Numbered from the stretch's first letter, positions 1-10,288 are shown. The stretch: DNA of 64,000 bases from Bacillus kexueae (GCF_022809095.1 NZ_JALAZE010000002.1:248001-312000); one strand, 5' to 3'. Made by a program: numbers and translations. The notes: generated by a model from the letters alone, not told the origin.

Positions 1-160
1 ACGTTTTTTTCTCAATGTATGTTACAATGCAATACATATTAGACGTTTGATTTTGGACATATCTAATAGCCGACTCCCTTTTTTGTAATGGAAAGGTCAA
101 ATATTGTCAATTACATATGCTGGTTATTGGATAAGAGATAAAGAACCAAGGGGTGATACC

Positions 161-1426
161 ATGATTAAATTTAATGATGATAAAGGTCAGCTTAAATGTT
201 CATTTTGTGGCAAGACTCAAGATCAAGTGCGCAAACTCGTAGCTGGACCAGGTGTATATATATGTGATGAGTGTATTGAACTATGCACAGAAATCGTGGA
301 AGAAGAGTTAGGAACTGAAGAAGAAGTTGAATTTAAGGATGTTCCAAAACCGAAGGAAATCCTTGAAATCCTTGATGAATATGTAATCGGTCAAGAACAA
401 GCGAAAAAGTCATTGTCAGTAGCAGTGTATAATCATTACAAACGAATTAATTCTAACAGTAAAATTGATGATGTAGAGCTTGCAAAAAGTAACATTTGTT
501 TAATTGGTCCGACTGGTAGTGGTAAAACATTATTAGCTCAAACGTTAGCAAGAATATTAAATGTTCCTTTCGCAATCGCCGATGCAACATCTTTAACAGA
601 AGCTGGATATGTAGGAGAAGATGTAGAAAACATCTTGTTAAAGCTTATCCAAGCAGCTGATTACGATGTTGAAAAAGCAGAAAAAGGAATTATTTACATC
701 GACGAAATTGATAAAGTAGCCCGAAAATCAGAAAACCCTTCCATTACACGTGATGTGTCTGGTGAAGGAGTTCAGCAAGCGTTGTTAAAAATTCTAGAAG
801 GAACGGTTGCGAGTGTACCACCTCAAGGCGGTCGTAAGCACCCTCATCAAGAATTTATTCAAATTGATACAACAAATATTTTATTCATTTGTGGCGGAGC
901 GTTTGACGGTATCGAGCAAATTATTAAACGCCGCCTAGGACAAAAAGTAATTGGATTTGGTGCTGAAAACAAACAAAAAGAATTAGACCAAAAAGAACTG
1001 TTATCAAAGGTACTTCCAGAAGATTTATTAAAATTTGGATTAATTCCAGAGTTTATTGGTCGTTTACCGGTTACAGCGAGCTTATTGCCGTTAGATGAAG
1101 ATGCTCTAATTCAAATTTTAACTGAGCCAAAAAATGCTCTTGTGAAACAATACCAAAAAATGCTTGAGCTAGACGGTGTAGAGCTTGAATTCGAAGATGA
1201 TGCGTTACGTGAAATTGCGAAAAAAGCAATTGAGCGAAAAACGGGTGCACGTGGTTTACGCTCCATCATTGAAGGAATTATGTTGGATGTGATGTTTGAT
1301 TTACCGTCACGTGACGATGTAACGAAATGCGTCATTACAGCTGAAACAGTGTCAGCTAAAACGTTACCGAAGCTCGTCTTAAATGATGGAACAGTCCTTG
1401 TCAATAACGAAGATAAATCAGCTTAA
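161..1426 (+). CDS. clpX: ATP-dependent Clp protease ATP-binding subunit ClpX
   Basis: ClpX is the AAA+ unfoldase that feeds substrates to the ClpP peptidase in the cytoplasm. The 421-residue product has the N-terminal zinc-binding domain (C13, C16, C35, C38), a Walker A motif GPTGSGKT, the pore loop GYVGED, Walker B IIYIDEID and the sensor-2 motif TGARGLRS. I chose the ATG at 161, preceded by AAGGGG, because it gives the family's normal start (MIKFNDDKG); an in-frame upstream extension to about 104 lacks family similarity. It is monocistronic here, ending in a strong terminator. In B. subtilis tig lies upstream; only about 100 bases of leader are in the window. Confidence 0.97.
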   Translation: MIKFNDDKGQLKCSFCGKTQDQVRKLVAGPGVYICDECIELCTEIVEEELGTEEEVEFKDVPKPKEILEILDEYVIGQEQAKKSLSVAVYNHYKRINSNSKIDDVELAKSNICLIGPTGSGKTLLAQTLARILNVPFAIADATSLTEAGYVGEDVENILLKLIQAADYDVEKAEKGIIYIDEIDKVARKSENPSITRDVSGEGVQQALLKILEGTVASVPPQGGRKHPHQEFIQIDTTNILFICGGAFDGIEQIIKRRLGQKVIGFGAENKQKELDQKELLSKVLPEDLLKFGLIPEFIGRLPVTASLLPLDEDALIQILTEPKNALVKQYQKMLELDGVELEFEDDALREIAKKAIERKTGARGLRSIIEGIMLDVMFDLPSRDDVTKCVITAETVSAKTLPKLVLNDGTVLVNNEDKSA

Positions 1427-1430
1427 AACA

Positions 1431-1463
1431 AAAGGTCACTCCCAGAGGGTAGTGACCTTTTTT
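1431..1463 (+). terminator. Intrinsic terminator of clpX
   Basis: AAAGGTCACT pairs with AGTGACCTTT and is followed by a T-run, directly after the clpX stop. The T-run runs into repeat copy R1. Confidence 0.9.
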
Positions 1464-1464
1464 G

Positions 1465-1640
1465 TTGTTACAGAAAGTTTAAGTTCAATAAAGTGTTAAA
1501 GTATTCTCTTTACCGTTTTTTGGTGTCTAGCTCCATGCGTCATTAGCTCGGGTCGCTTCGGCCCTGCTGTGGCGACGGAAGTCTCCCCGCAGGTCCTCCA
1601 GCTCCCTTCGCCTAAGGACTTGCGCTTTCGGCTTTTCTTA
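1465..1640 (+). repeat. Dispersed intergenic repeat, copy R1
   Basis: First of four copies (others at 16882, 48796 and 57505). All begin TTGTTACAGAAAGTTTA straight after a terminator T-run. They share an AT-rich left part, the block GTGTCTAGCTCCA, a small hairpin GGGTCG-CTT-CGGCCC, a GC-rich middle (GGCGACGGAAG) and a right end near TTGCGCTTT. No open reading frame is conserved in it. Similar GC-rich intergenic repeats occur in other Bacillaceae, but the family name is not known to me. Confidence 0.85.
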
Positions 1641-1675
1641 TTATATCACTTTCCCTTTAAAGATCCTCAATTGTA

Positions 1676-1822
1676 TTAATGGAATGAAATCATGGCATGA
1701 CAAGTTGGGCAAGATATTTGCTTTAACTCATATGTTTCCCCATCCATCACGTACTCTTCAACATTTCCGCAATGACAATGAACATGCATCACGACATCTG
1801 AAGATTGCTCTCTATTGTCCAT
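1676..1822 (-). CDS. Small zinc-ribbon-like protein, 48 aa
   Basis: Not a recognised family. It encodes 48 residues beginning MDNREQSSDVVMHVHCHCGN and ending CPTCHAMISFH. The pairs C16/C18 (CHC) and C38/C41 (CPTC), with several histidines, suggest a single metal-binding knuckle. The start is supported by a strong ribosome binding site AAAGGAGG eight bases upstream on the minus strand. It lies divergent from lonB and convergent to clpX, with repeat R1 between it and clpX. It is a cytoplasmic hypothetical protein; there is no signal peptide or membrane segment. The real-gene call rests on the ribosome binding site and the paired cysteines. Confidence 0.7.
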   Translation of the reverse strand: MDNREQSSDVVMHVHCHCGNVEEYVMDGETYELKQISCPTCHAMISFH

Positions 1823-1888
1823 CCAAGGATCCTCCTTTTTCTTTTTGAAATCTAAAATATGCAATTTTCGAAGGTTATATGCACGTAG

Positions 1889-1918
1889 GTTTAATGTCCT
1901 TCTTTTGCGGAGATAATA
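1889..1918 (+). promoter_or_regulatory. Candidate sigmaF promoter of lonB
   Basis: GTTTA, 15 bases, then GGAGATAATA fits the sigmaF pattern (GYATA, 15, GGNNANANTR) with one mismatch in the -35. It is about 100 bases upstream of lonB, which is forespore (sigmaF) expressed in B. subtilis. Confidence 0.5.
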
Positions 1919-2018
1919 GAAGAAACTGTTTGACAAATAAATGGATAGCTGACTCAAGCATTGTAAAGAATAATGAATGAGTACGGATATGTATGGATCG
2001 CATTGGGAGGGAAATGTT

Positions 2019-3677
2019 ATGAATTGGACAAGTGTGGCACTTTTTATACAACTTTTTTTTGGAGTAGTCATCGGCCTTTATTTTTGGAACTTACTTAAAA
2101 GTCAACGAACACAAAAAGTATCCATAGATCGTGAGTCCCGTAAGGAAATGGAACAACTTCGAAAAATGCGATCGATTCAATTATCGATTCCATTGGCGGA
2201 AAGAGTTCGACCGAGAAGCTTTAAAGATATCGTCGGTCAGGAAGACGGGATTAAAGCACTGAAAGCGGCACTATGTGGACCCAATCCGCAGCACGTTATC
2301 ATTTACGGACCTCCTGGAGTCGGCAAGACAGCAGCAGCACGACTCGTGCTGGAGGAAGCAAAACAGAGTGTGCATTCACCGTTTAAAAATAATGCTGTTT
2401 TTGTAGAATTAGATGCAACCACTGCTCGATTTGATGAGCGCGGAATAGCAGACCCACTCATCGGATCTGTTCATGATCCAATTTATCAAGGAGCGGGAGC
2501 AATGGGACAAGCAGGAATTCCGCAGCCGAAGCAAGGGGCAGTAACCCATGCGCACGGAGGAGTTTTATTCATTGATGAAATTGGGGAGTTACATCCCATT
2601 CAAATGAATAAACTATTAAAAGTTTTGGAAGATCGTAAAGTATTTTTAGAAAGTGCTTATTATAGTGAAGAGAATACTCAAATTCCAAAGCATATTCACG
2701 ACATTTTTCAAAATGGATTGCCGGCTGATTTTCGTTTAATTGGTGCAACGACTCGTACCCCTAATGAAATACCCCCAGCGATTCGCTCTCGATGCTTGGA
2801 AGTGTTCTTCCGTGAGTTGGATCAAGAAGAGCTTGCGGCTGTTGGGAGAAAAGCAGCTAAAAAGGTTAACATGGTCATAGGGGAAGAAGCAATTTCCGTA
2901 TTAACTTCCTATACGAGAAATGGTCGAGAATGTGTAAATATGGTCCAAATTGCAGCGGGTATCGCTTTAACAGAGAAACGACAAGAAATAACTGTAGCTG
3001 ATATCGAATGGGTCGTCCAATCTAGTCAGCTGACACCACGAATGGATCGTAAAGTAAAAGATGCACCTCAAATCGGCCTTGTTAACGGGTTAGCCGTATA
3101 TGGTCCGAATACTGGAGCTTTATTAGAAATTGAAGTAACGGTAATCCCAGCTTCGGAAAAAGGCGTCATGAATATTACAGGAATTGTGGAAGAAGAGAGT
3201 ATTGGAGATAGAGGAAAATCCATTCGTCGCAAAAGCATGGCGAAAGGGTCGATTGAAAATGTCATTACGGTATTGCGTTCGATGGGTGTTAATGCTGAAG
3301 ACTATGATATTCATGTTAATTTTCCAGGCGGTATTCCGATTGATGGACCAAGTGCGGGAATCGCGATGGCGACAGGAATTTTTTCGGCCATACATAAAAT
3401 TCCAATTGATAACCATGTGGCCATGACGGGTGAGATGAGTATCCATGGTCAAGTTAAACCGATTGGTGGAGTATTAGCTAAAATTAAAGCAGCTAAGCTG
3501 GCGGGTGCAAAAAAGGTCATCATTCCGAAAGAGAATGTTCAATCATTAATGAAGGATGTTGAAGGTATCGAAATCGTCCCAGTAGCTCATTTTCAAGAAG
3601 TGTTAGATATCGCTCTCCTTAATCCGCCTACAGAATTGAGACAAGCGTATACATTTCCAAAAAAAGAATCAGTTTAA
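2019..3677 (+). CDS. lonB: Sporulation-associated ATP-dependent protease LonB
   Basis: LonB is a membrane-anchored Lon-type AAA+ protease expressed in the forespore in B. subtilis. The 552-residue product starts MNWTSVALFIQLFFGVVIGL, an N-terminal membrane segment, and lacks the long N-terminal domain of LonA. The ATPase domain carries GPPGVGKT and FIDEIGELH. The C-terminal peptidase domain has the catalytic serine in DGPSAGIAMATG and the lysine in GGVLAKIKAAK. The ATG at 2019 is preceded by GGGAGG at 2005. It sits directly upstream of lonA but is separated from it by a terminator, so the two are transcribed separately. Confidence 0.95.
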   Translation: MNWTSVALFIQLFFGVVIGLYFWNLLKSQRTQKVSIDRESRKEMEQLRKMRSIQLSIPLAERVRPRSFKDIVGQEDGIKALKAALCGPNPQHVIIYGPPGVGKTAAARLVLEEAKQSVHSPFKNNAVFVELDATTARFDERGIADPLIGSVHDPIYQGAGAMGQAGIPQPKQGAVTHAHGGVLFIDEIGELHPIQMNKLLKVLEDRKVFLESAYYSEENTQIPKHIHDIFQNGLPADFRLIGATTRTPNEIPPAIRSRCLEVFFRELDQEELAAVGRKAAKKVNMVIGEEAISVLTSYTRNGRECVNMVQIAAGIALTEKRQEITVADIEWVVQSSQLTPRMDRKVKDAPQIGLVNGLAVYGPNTGALLEIEVTVIPASEKGVMNITGIVEEESIGDRGKSIRRKSMAKGSIENVITVLRSMGVNAEDYDIHVNFPGGIPIDGPSAGIAMATGIFSAIHKIPIDNHVAMTGEMSIHGQVKPIGGVLAKIKAAKLAGAKKVIIPKENVQSLMKDVEGIEIVPVAHFQEVLDIALLNPPTELRQAYTFPKKESV

Positions 3678-3683
3678 TTAGTG

Positions 3684-3722
3684 AATGTCGTCCTTTCTAT
3701 TTTAAAAGGGGCGACATTTTTT
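3684..3722 (+). terminator. Intrinsic terminator of lonB
   Basis: AATGTCG pairs with CGACATT around an AU-rich loop, followed by a T-run. Confidence 0.75.
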
Positions 3723-3898
3723 AGGTTTAAGCTCAAGAATAAACATAAATACAGCACTTAATACATCGACAAACGGGTATACTACATACGTAGGAATGCA
3801 GAACGTGGGTATTAAGACTCTTCTCAATAGACACGTGAATGAGAATAGGATAGAATTGAACAAGAACAATTTTCGACTTACATCAATGGAGGTGTTAC

Positions 3899-6226
3899 AT
3901 GATGGCGAAAACTGAAACGAGAATCGTCCCCCTCCTACCGCTTCGTGGTTTGTTAGTTTACCCGACGATGGTTTTGCACTTAGATGTTGGAAGGGAAAAA
4001 TCAGTACAAGCTTTAGAACAAGCGATGATGGGCGATCATATAATCTTTTTGACGACTCAAAAAGAAATATCAATTGATGATCCAAAAGAAGAAGATATAT
4101 ATCATATAGGAACTTTAACAAAAATTAAACAAATGTTAAAACTTCCAAACGGAACGATTCGTGTGCTTGTAGAAGGTTTACAACGTGGGGAAATTAAAAC
4201 GTTCTTACAAGAAGACACTTACATGTCTGTTGAAGTGACAACATATGAGGAGCGGACGGAAAAAGACGTGGAAGAAGAAGCGTTAATGCGGACGGCTCTT
4301 GACTATTTTGAACAATACATAAAAATGTCCAAAAAATTAACGAGTGAAACATTCGCGACCGTTACAGATATTGATGAACCTGGAAGACTCGCTGATTTGA
4401 TTGCATCCCATTTGCCAATTAAGTTGAAGGATAAGCAACAAATTTTAGAAACATATGATATTAAAGAACGACTAAACACTGTAATAGAAATCATTCATAA
4501 TGAAAAAGAAGTTCTCCAGCTTGAAAAAAAGATTGGACAACGTGTAAAACGTTCGATGGAACGAACGCAAAAAGAATATTATTTGCGTGAACAAATGAAG
4601 GCAATTCAAAAAGAATTAGGCGAAAAAGAAGGAAAAGCTGGAGAGGTAGATGATCTAAGATCTCGCATAGCAAAAGCTCAGATGCCTGAGAATGTAGAAA
4701 AAACTGCATTGAAGGAATTAGAAAGGTATGAGAAGATTCCTTCATCCTCAGCTGAAAGTGCTGTTATTCGTAACTATATTGATTGGTTATTAGCTCTTCC
4801 TTGGACGAACGCGACAGAAGATCGCTTAGATGTAAACATAGCTGAGGAATTGCTAAATGAAGAGCATTATGGTCTTGAAAAGGTAAAAGAACGGGTGTTA
4901 GAATATTTAGCCGTTCAACAATTAACGAATTCTTTAAAAGGGCCTATCTTGTGCCTTGCGGGCCCTCCAGGAGTGGGGAAAACATCCTTGGCTCGCTCTG
5001 TTGCGAAGTCGCTAAACCGTCATTTTGTTCGAATTTCATTAGGTGGTGTCCGAGATGAATCGGAAATACGGGGACACCGTCGAACGTATGTTGGAGCTAT
5101 GCCAGGTAGAATCATTCAAGGGATGAAGAAAGCGGGAACTATTAATCCAGTTTTCTTATTAGATGAAATTGATAAAATGTCATCCGACTTCCGAGGCGAT
5201 CCTTCCGCTGCTTTGTTGGAAGTATTAGATCCAGAGCAGAATCATAACTTCAGCGATCATTATATCGAAGAAGCATATGATTTATCGAACGTCATGTTCA
5301 TCGCTACAGCTAATAATTTAGCGACAATTCCAGGGCCACTAAGAGACCGTATGGAGATTATAACCATAGCTGGTTATACGGAAGTAGAAAAAGTGAATAT
5401 TGCAAAAGACCATTTGTTGCCTAAACAATTAAAAGAACATGGATTGAAAAAGTCACAGCTTCAATTGCGAGAAGATGCAATCGTTAGTGTCATTCGCTAT
5501 TACACAAGAGAGGCTGGTGTTCGTGGTTTAGAGAGAAAGCTTGCTGCAATATGCCGAAAAGCAGCTAAGCTGATTGTGACAGGTGAACGAAAACGCATCG
5601 TTTTAACCGATAAAAACATCGAAGAATATTTAGGCAAAAAGCTGTTCCGTTACGGACAAGCTGAATTGCAAGATCAAGTTGGAGTGGCAACAGGGCTTGC
5701 GTATACAACAGCAGGCGGAGATACCCTTTCAATAGAAGTTTCATTAACTCCTGGGAAAGGAAAATTAATGCTAACTGGGAAGTTAGGGGATGTAATGAAA
5801 GAGTCAGCACAGGCTGCATTTAGCTACATTCGATCACGTGCTGAAGACTTGAATATTGACCCAAATTTCCACGAAAAGCATGATATTCATATCCATGTCC
5901 CAGAAGGTGCAGTGCCGAAAGATGGACCTTCTGCAGGAATTACAATGGCTACGGCTCTTATTTCCGCATTAACTGGAAAACCGGTGAGTCGTCACGTAGG
6001 GATGACAGGAGAAATTACGTTGCGAGGTCGAGTATTGCCAATTGGCGGTTTGAAAGAGAAAGCATTGAGTGCTCATCGTGCAGGAATTACGAAAGTTATC
6101 TTGCCTCAAGACAATGAGAAAGACATCGAGGACATTCCAGAAAGTGTTCGAAATGAATTAACTTTCGTTTTAGTTTCTCATCTCGATGAAGTGTTAAAAC
6201 ATGCTTTAGTAGGAGAGGTTTTATGA
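3899..6226 (+). CDS. lonA: ATP-dependent protease La (LonA)
   Basis: Cytoplasmic Lon protease that degrades misfolded and regulatory proteins. The 775-residue product has the full Lon architecture: N-terminal substrate domain beginning [22 protein letters not shown], coiled-coil linker, AAA+ domain with GPPGVGKTS and FLLDEIDKM, and a C-terminal peptidase with the Ser in KDGPSAGI and the Lys in [20 protein letters not shown] lies six bases before the ATG at 3899; the next ATG at 3902 (MAKTETR) is equally possible. engB overlaps its stop by four bases, so the two are co-translated. Confidence 0.97.
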   Translation: MMAKTETRIVPLLPLRGLLVYPTMVLHLDVGREKSVQALEQAMMGDHIIFLTTQKEISIDDPKEEDIYHIGTLTKIKQMLKLPNGTIRVLVEGLQRGEIKTFLQEDTYMSVEVTTYEERTEKDVEEEALMRTALDYFEQYIKMSKKLTSETFATVTDIDEPGRLADLIASHLPIKLKDKQQILETYDIKERLNTVIEIIHNEKEVLQLEKKIGQRVKRSMERTQKEYYLREQMKAIQKELGEKEGKAGEVDDLRSRIAKAQMPENVEKTALKELERYEKIPSSSAESAVIRNYIDWLLALPWTNATEDRLDVNIAEELLNEEHYGLEKVKERVLEYLAVQQLTNSLKGPILCLAGPPGVGKTSLARSVAKSLNRHFVRISLGGVRDESEIRGHRRTYVGAMPGRIIQGMKKAGTINPVFLLDEIDKMSSDFRGDPSAALLEVLDPEQNHNFSDHYIEEAYDLSNVMFIATANNLATIPGPLRDRMEIITIAGYTEVEKVNIAKDHLLPKQLKEHGLKKSQLQLREDAIVSVIRYYTREAGVRGLERKLAAICRKAAKLIVTGERKRIVLTDKNIEEYLGKKLFRYGQAELQDQVGVATGLAYTTAGGDTLSIEVSLTPGKGKLMLTGKLGDVMKESAQAAFSYIRSRAEDLNIDPNFHEKHDIHIHVPEGAVPKDGPSAGITMATALISALTGKPVSRHVGMTGEITLRGRVLPIGGLKEKALSAHRAGITKVILPQDNEKDIEDIPESVRNELTFVLVSHLDEVLKHALVGEVL

Positions 6227-6816
6227 AAATAAAGAGTGCAGATATTGTGATTAGCGCCGTGAAAAAGGAGCAATATCCGAGTGATGGACTTCCGGAAATA
6301 GCGCTAGCTGGTCGTTCTAATGTAGGGAAGTCTTCTTTTATTAATAGGCTGATCAACAGAAAAAATCTAGCCCGTACATCTTCTAAACCGGGGAAAACAC
6401 AAACGTTAAACTTCTACATTATTAATGAGCAGTTTCATTTTGTAGATGTCCCAGGTTATGGTTTCGCCAAAGTTTCAAAAAAAGAGCGTGAAGCTTGGGG
6501 AAAGATGATTGAAACGTATTTAACAAGTCGAAACGAGCTAAAAGCGGTTGTGTTAATTGTTGATGTTCGTCATGCACCTACAAATGATGACGTTATGATG
6601 TACGACTTTTTAAAGTACTACAATATACCCGTTATTGTAATCGCCACAAAAGCGGATAAAATTCCGAAGGGGAAGTGGCAAAAACATTTGAAAGTTGTCA
6701 AAGAAACATTGCAAATGGATCCAAGTGATGAATTAATCTTATTTTCTAGTGAAACTGGGAAAGGGAAAGAAGAAGCTTGGGCTGTGCTATTAAAAGCAAT
6801 GGGATTAAATTCATAA
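6223..6816 (+). CDS. engB: Ribosome biogenesis GTPase EngB (YsxC)
   Basis: EngB/YsxC is an essential GTPase needed for large ribosomal subunit assembly. The 197 residues contain the G motifs in order: G1 [10 protein letters not shown]3 DVPGYG, G4 TKAD and G5 SSETGKG. The ATG overlaps the lonA TGA (ATGA), indicating translational coupling; this lonA-engB pairing is conserved in Bacillus. In B. subtilis ysxD and hemA follow; here a transporter operon is inserted first. Confidence 0.96.
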   Translation: MKIKSADIVISAVKKEQYPSDGLPEIALAGRSNVGKSSFINRLINRKNLARTSSKPGKTQTLNFYIINEQFHFVDVPGYGFAKVSKKEREAWGKMIETYLTSRNELKAVVLIVDVRHAPTNDDVMMYDFLKYYNIPVIVIATKADKIPKGKWQKHLKVVKETLQMDPSDELILFSSETGKGKEEAWAVLLKAMGLNS

Positions 6817-7038
6817 GGTTCATGGGTGTTAATCCATGCAGTGAATGGCGGTAACTCCAAAGGGAACATCACGGCCGAAGACTTCACAGACAATCTTGGG
6901 GTTGAGAAGGCTGTTAAAAAATGGATAGGTTGTGACCACGAAAGTGTCCGTCCTTCGCAAAGGTTAAACGAAAAACAACAAACCAATAGAAAAGCTATGT
7001 AAAAAGAAAGGCTGACAATTAGCCAGCCCTTTAGCGAT
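6817..7038 (+). other. Gene-free stretch after engB
   Basis: An open frame of about 58 codons can be read from a GTG at 6826 to a TAA near 7002. It has no good ribosome binding site and no recognisable similarity, so it is not called as a gene. No other signal is seen before the terminator at 7039. Confidence 0.4.
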
Positions 7039-7080
7039 AAAAGCAGATGAAGAGAGTTAATTCTCTTCATCTGCTTTTTG
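7039..7080 (+). terminator. Intrinsic terminator downstream of engB
   Basis: AAGCAGATGAAGAGA pairs perfectly with TCTCTTCATCTGCTT around a six-base loop, followed by TTTTTG. It separates lonA-engB from the transporter operon. Confidence 0.92.
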
Positions 7081-7261
7081 TATTTATAGGTTTTGAAAGA
7101 TTAATTAGTTAGGAAAAACGCTTTTTAACAAATTATTGGATAAAAATTTAGGAAAATGAAGGAAAAGTTAGGAATTTACAGCATGTTTACGAATAAATTA
7201 GGTAACGTGATGAGAGGTTGTTTGTTGATGGATGAGAATACGATAGTAGGAGTGAGGCGCT

Positions 7262-7291
7262 TTGATACTGAATTTGCTTAACGTTTATAAT
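7262..7291 (+). promoter_or_regulatory. Candidate sigmaA promoter of the amino-acid transporter
   Basis: TTGATA, 18 bases, TATAAT, about 40 bases upstream of the start of the binding-protein gene. Confidence 0.65.
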
Positions 7292-7333
7292 TATTATTGA
7301 CGGAAAATTCAATAAAATAAGGGGGCGTCATGG

Positions 7334-8116
7334 TTGAAAAAAACGATAGGGTTTATCTTGCTAGTCATTGGTACTGCTCTAATGATTGCAGGGTGCAACG
7401 ATGAAACAAGTACAGATTCATCTAATATGAAGTTGGTGGAAGAAGGAAAATTTACATTCGCAGCATCTGGTGAGTATGCGCCCTTTAGTGTAACGGATGG
7501 AAATGGTCAAATGTCTGGGTTTGATATCGATGTGGCCAACGAAATTGCAGATCGGCTAGGCTTGGAACCAGTTCAAAACAAATTTAAGTTCGCCGGAATT
7601 GTAGAAGGAGTGAAAACAGGTCGATTTGATGCAGCTGTAGCAAGTCATACCATTACGGATGAACGAAAAGAACATGTCGCTTTTTCAACACCATACTATT
7701 ACTCAGGTCCCCAAATTTTCGTTCGACCAGATAGCGATATTGAATCAATGGAAGATTTAGAGGGAGTAGAAATAGCGGTTTCAAAGGGGTCTACATATGC
7801 AACAATTGCAAGTGAAGCAACTGATCGAGTCGTTCAATACGATAGCGATGTTGTAGCTTTAGAAGCTTTAAGTAAAGGGAAGCACGATGCTGTAATAACG
7901 GATTTCGTCACTGGGAAAGAAGCCATTGGAAAAGGGTTAACGATTGAAGGGCGACAATCGCTTGGAACGAGTGAACAAGCCATTGCCGTATCAAAAGAAA
8001 ATGAAGAGCTTTTACAAAAAATAAACGAAGCTTTACAAGCAATGCGGGAAGATGGCACTTTAAAAGAAATTAGTGAACACTATTTTGGTGAAAATATTAC
8101 CACGCAGCCAGAATGA
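7334..8116 (+). CDS. Polar amino-acid ABC transporter, substrate-binding lipoprotein
   Basis: Extracellular solute-binding protein, SBP_bac_3 family, for uptake of a polar amino acid (arginine, glutamine or cystine type; not decidable from sequence). The 260 residues start with a lipoprotein signal ending in the lipobox IAGC (C21), which would be diacylated and anchor the protein outside the membrane. The family signature GFDIDVANEIADRLG and the lobe-2 segment AVSKGSTYATI are present. The start is TTG, with GGGGGCG eight bases upstream; the ATG at 7330 is in another frame. The permease and ATPase genes follow, after a terminator-like hairpin that may set a higher level of binding protein. Confidence 0.9.
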   Translation: MKKTIGFILLVIGTALMIAGCNDETSTDSSNMKLVEEGKFTFAASGEYAPFSVTDGNGQMSGFDIDVANEIADRLGLEPVQNKFKFAGIVEGVKTGRFDAAVASHTITDERKEHVAFSTPYYYSGPQIFVRPDSDIESMEDLEGVEIAVSKGSTYATIASEATDRVVQYDSDVVALEALSKGKHDAVITDFVTGKEAIGKGLTIEGRQSLGTSEQAIAVSKENEELLQKINEALQAMREDGTLKEISEHYFGENITTQPE

Positions 8117-8124
8117 CGACGCTG

Positions 8125-8157
8125 AAAAGATGTGCCAAACTCGGTGCATCTTTTTTC
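8125..8157 (+). terminator. Terminator or attenuator inside the transporter operon
   Basis: AAAAGATGTGC pairs with GCATCTTTT, followed by T residues, between the binding-protein and permease genes. Such intra-operon hairpins usually give more binding protein than membrane components. Confidence 0.7.
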
Positions 8158-8306
8158 ATTGGTAACGGAGCTGATCTTAAAGTATGATATGGAACAAAAC
8201 TAAAAGCGAAAGGCGTCGACTTACGCCTAAAGCACTCCGCCTCCAGTGTATATAACCAAAAAAACAATAATCTTTTAAAATAACTTTAAATCAGGGGATG
8301 AGAAAT

Positions 8307-8969
8307 TTGCCGACGTTTTCACATGTTTTTGAAAAATTTATTGGCTCAATTGATATCTTTTTTAAAGGAATGCTCATGACACTGCAAGTGACGTTGGTAT
8401 CGGTGTTTATTGCGGTTTTTATTGGGCTCTTTTTTGCTTTCTTGAAAATTTCAGAGCGAAAAGTGTTAGAATGGATAGCTGATCTTTACATTTACTTAGT
8501 TCGAGGCACCCCGTTAATTGTTCAAATTTTTATTTTCTATTATGGGTTAACAACACTCCATATTTCTCAATTTTGGTCCATAGTACTTGGCCTTGCTTTC
8601 CATAACGGTGCTTACATTGCTGAAATATTTCGCGGAGCAATCCAATCTATTGATAAGGGGCAGATGGAAGCAGGAAGGTCACTTGGCATGAGTCAAACGT
8701 TAACGATGAGAAGAATTATTTTACCTCAAGCCTTTCGTCGTGCTATGCCGCCTTTAGGCAACCAATTTATTATTGCGTTGAAAGACTCTTCACTAGCTGC
8801 TTTTATCGGTTATTATGAATTGTTTAACGTTGCAACTACAGAAGGTGCTAATTCGTTTGATTATATGACGTATTTACTCATTGTAGCGGTTTATTATTTA
8901 TTCTTAGTCTTTATTTTGACACTGCTTGTCAACGTTGTTGAGAAGAAACTTGCGGTTAGTGAGCGATAG
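8307..8969 (+). CDS. Polar amino-acid ABC transporter, permease
   Basis: Inner-membrane permease of the HisM/GlnP type (BPD_transp_1). About 220 residues with several membrane segments and the EAA-loop signature [29 protein letters not shown], split here into [10 protein letters not shown] and [12 protein letters not shown]. An ATG at 8298 directly abuts AGGGG and is too close to be used; the TTG at 8307 has that ribosome binding site at a workable distance and is preferred. The ATPase gene follows 11 bases after the stop. Confidence 0.88.
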   Translation: MPTFSHVFEKFIGSIDIFFKGMLMTLQVTLVSVFIAVFIGLFFAFLKISERKVLEWIADLYIYLVRGTPLIVQIFIFYYGLTTLHISQFWSIVLGLAFHNGAYIAEIFRGAIQSIDKGQMEAGRSLGMSQTLTMRRIILPQAFRRAMPPLGNQFIIALKDSSLAAFIGYYELFNVATTEGANSFDYMTYLLIVAVYYLFLVFILTLLVNVVEKKLAVSER

Positions 8970-8980
8970 GGGGGAAAGTT

Positions 8981-9721
8981 GTGGAGAAACGAAAAATGAT
9001 CGAAGTTGTAAAGCTTAATAAATCATTTGGTGAATTACACGTATTAAAGGATATAGATTTAACGATATATGATCGAGAAGTCGTTTGTTTAATTGGCGCA
9101 AGTGGTTCAGGGAAAAGTACATTATTAAGATGCTTGAATTTCTTGGAAATGAAAGATGGTGGGGATATCCTCATAGATGGAGAAGAAATTGATATAAAAA
9201 CACATGATTTGAATGCCGTTCGGCAAAAGGTGGGCATGGTTTTTCAACATTTTCATCTGTTCCCTCATAAAACTGTTCTTGAAAATGTCATGGAAGCACC
9301 ATTATATGTGAAAAAGCGACCGAAGGAAGAAGTGAAAGAAGAAGCAAGAAGCTTGCTTGAAAAGGTTGGGTTGCTTGAAAAAGAACATGTTTACCCACAG
9401 AAGTTATCTGGTGGGCAAAAGCAAAGGGTAGCGATTGCACGTGCCTTAGCAATGAAGCCGAAAGTGATGCTGTTTGATGAACCAACTTCTGCATTAGATC
9501 CAGAACTTGTCGGAGAGGTATTAACTACGATGAAAGAACTAGCGAATGAAGGAATGACGATGATAGTTGTCACACATGAGATGGGATTTGCCAAAGAAGT
9601 GGCTGATCATATCGTCTATATGCATGATGGAAGGATTGTTGAAGTAGGATCACCTCACCAAATTTTTCATGAACCGAAAGAAAAAAGAACAATGGATTTT
9701 CTTCAATCTGTGTTATCTTGA
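8981..9721 (+). CDS. Polar amino-acid ABC transporter, ATP-binding protein
   Basis: ABC ATPase of the PAAT family that energises uptake together with the preceding permease and lipoprotein. 246 residues with Walker [11 protein letters not shown]-loop FQHFHLFPH, signature LSGGQKQR, Walker [13 protein letters not shown] and switch histidine VTHE. The start is a GTG with GGGGGG six bases upstream; an in-frame ATG ([11 protein letters not shown]) lies five codons further. The operon ends with a terminator at 9731. The three genes sit between engB and the haem operon, where B. subtilis has only ysxD. Confidence 0.92.
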   Translation: MEKRKMIEVVKLNKSFGELHVLKDIDLTIYDREVVCLIGASGSGKSTLLRCLNFLEMKDGGDILIDGEEIDIKTHDLNAVRQKVGMVFQHFHLFPHKTVLENVMEAPLYVKKRPKEEVKEEARSLLEKVGLLEKEHVYPQKLSGGQKQRVAIARALAMKPKVMLFDEPTSALDPELVGEVLTTMKELANEGMTMIVVTHEMGFAKEVADHIVYMHDGRIVEVGSPHQIFHEPKEKRTMDFLQSVLS

Positions 9722-9730
9722 TTTTATGGT

Positions 9731-9764
9731 AAAAGGGTGCGAATTTTGATTGTCGCACCCTTTT
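9731..9764 (+). terminator. Intrinsic terminator of the transporter operon
   Basis: AAAAGGGTGCGA pairs with TCGCACCCTTTT; it can act on both strands and also lies just beyond the end of the minus-strand gene that stops at 9803. Confidence 0.85.
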
Positions 9765-9802
9765 CAGCTGAAAAGAAAACATTGCTAAAATTTCCGCATA
9801 AC

Positions 9803-10288
9803 CTACCTTTTGCGAACGAATAATAAGTAGACACCTAGTAGGATGAATAAAAAAGGCCAATAATTTTCGGCAACCTTTACAACGTGTTCAAAGACACGTA
9901 AAAACTCCATTATTGAGGAGAGAAAATATAAAAATAAGCCGATAAATAGAAGAACAAGCGAAGGAAAGATTCCTGTTTTCGTCTTGATTGCTTGAAAGAA
10001 CAAACCAATCGAGGTAATCCATAAAAATGCAATTAAATCTCCAGGCCAAAACGATAAAGTAGGTCCTATTAGAAAATGAAATCCAATTCCTGTAAAAAGA
10101 GTGGCCGGCAGTAAGTGGTGGGGTTCTCTCTCCATCGCGCTATGTATGTAAAAGGCAATACCGAACAATATAAGGAGCGTTGGCCAACTAAAAATGTCTT
10201 CAAACAGCTTAATCTTGAACTGAATACATAAAAAATACAATCCAATTTCAACAAGTAAGATCGCAGGCAATGTCCACTGCTTCTTCAT
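9803..10288 (-). CDS. ysxD: Membrane protein, probable YsxD homologue
   Basis: 161 residues, almost entirely made of hydrophobic segments (about five or six), starting MKKQWTLPAILLVEIGLYFL and ending in a short basic tail LLFVRKR. It resembles the LiaF-type transmembrane region found in small Bacillus membrane proteins. Its position just before hemA and its length fit B. subtilis ysxD, so the name is by synteny. It is transcribed against its neighbours. Function unknown. Confidence 0.6.
   Translation of the reverse strand: MKKQWTLPAILLVEIGLYFLCIQFKIKLFEDIFSWPTLLILFGIAFYIHSAMEREPHHLLPATLFTGIGFHFLIGPTLSFWPGDLIAFLWITSIGLFFQAIKTKTGIFPSLVLLFIGLFLYFLSSIMEFLRVFEHVVKVAENYWPFLFILLGVYLLFVRKR

Noticed and set aside
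6826-7002. Open frame of about 58 codons after engB
   Set aside because: No convincing ribosome binding site, unusual composition and no recognised similarity.
8200-8265. GC-rich segment in the transporter operon resembling part of a dispersed repeat
   Set aside because: Only short patches (AAAAGCG, GCCTCCAG) recall the reverse of the R1-R4 right half; not enough to call a copy.
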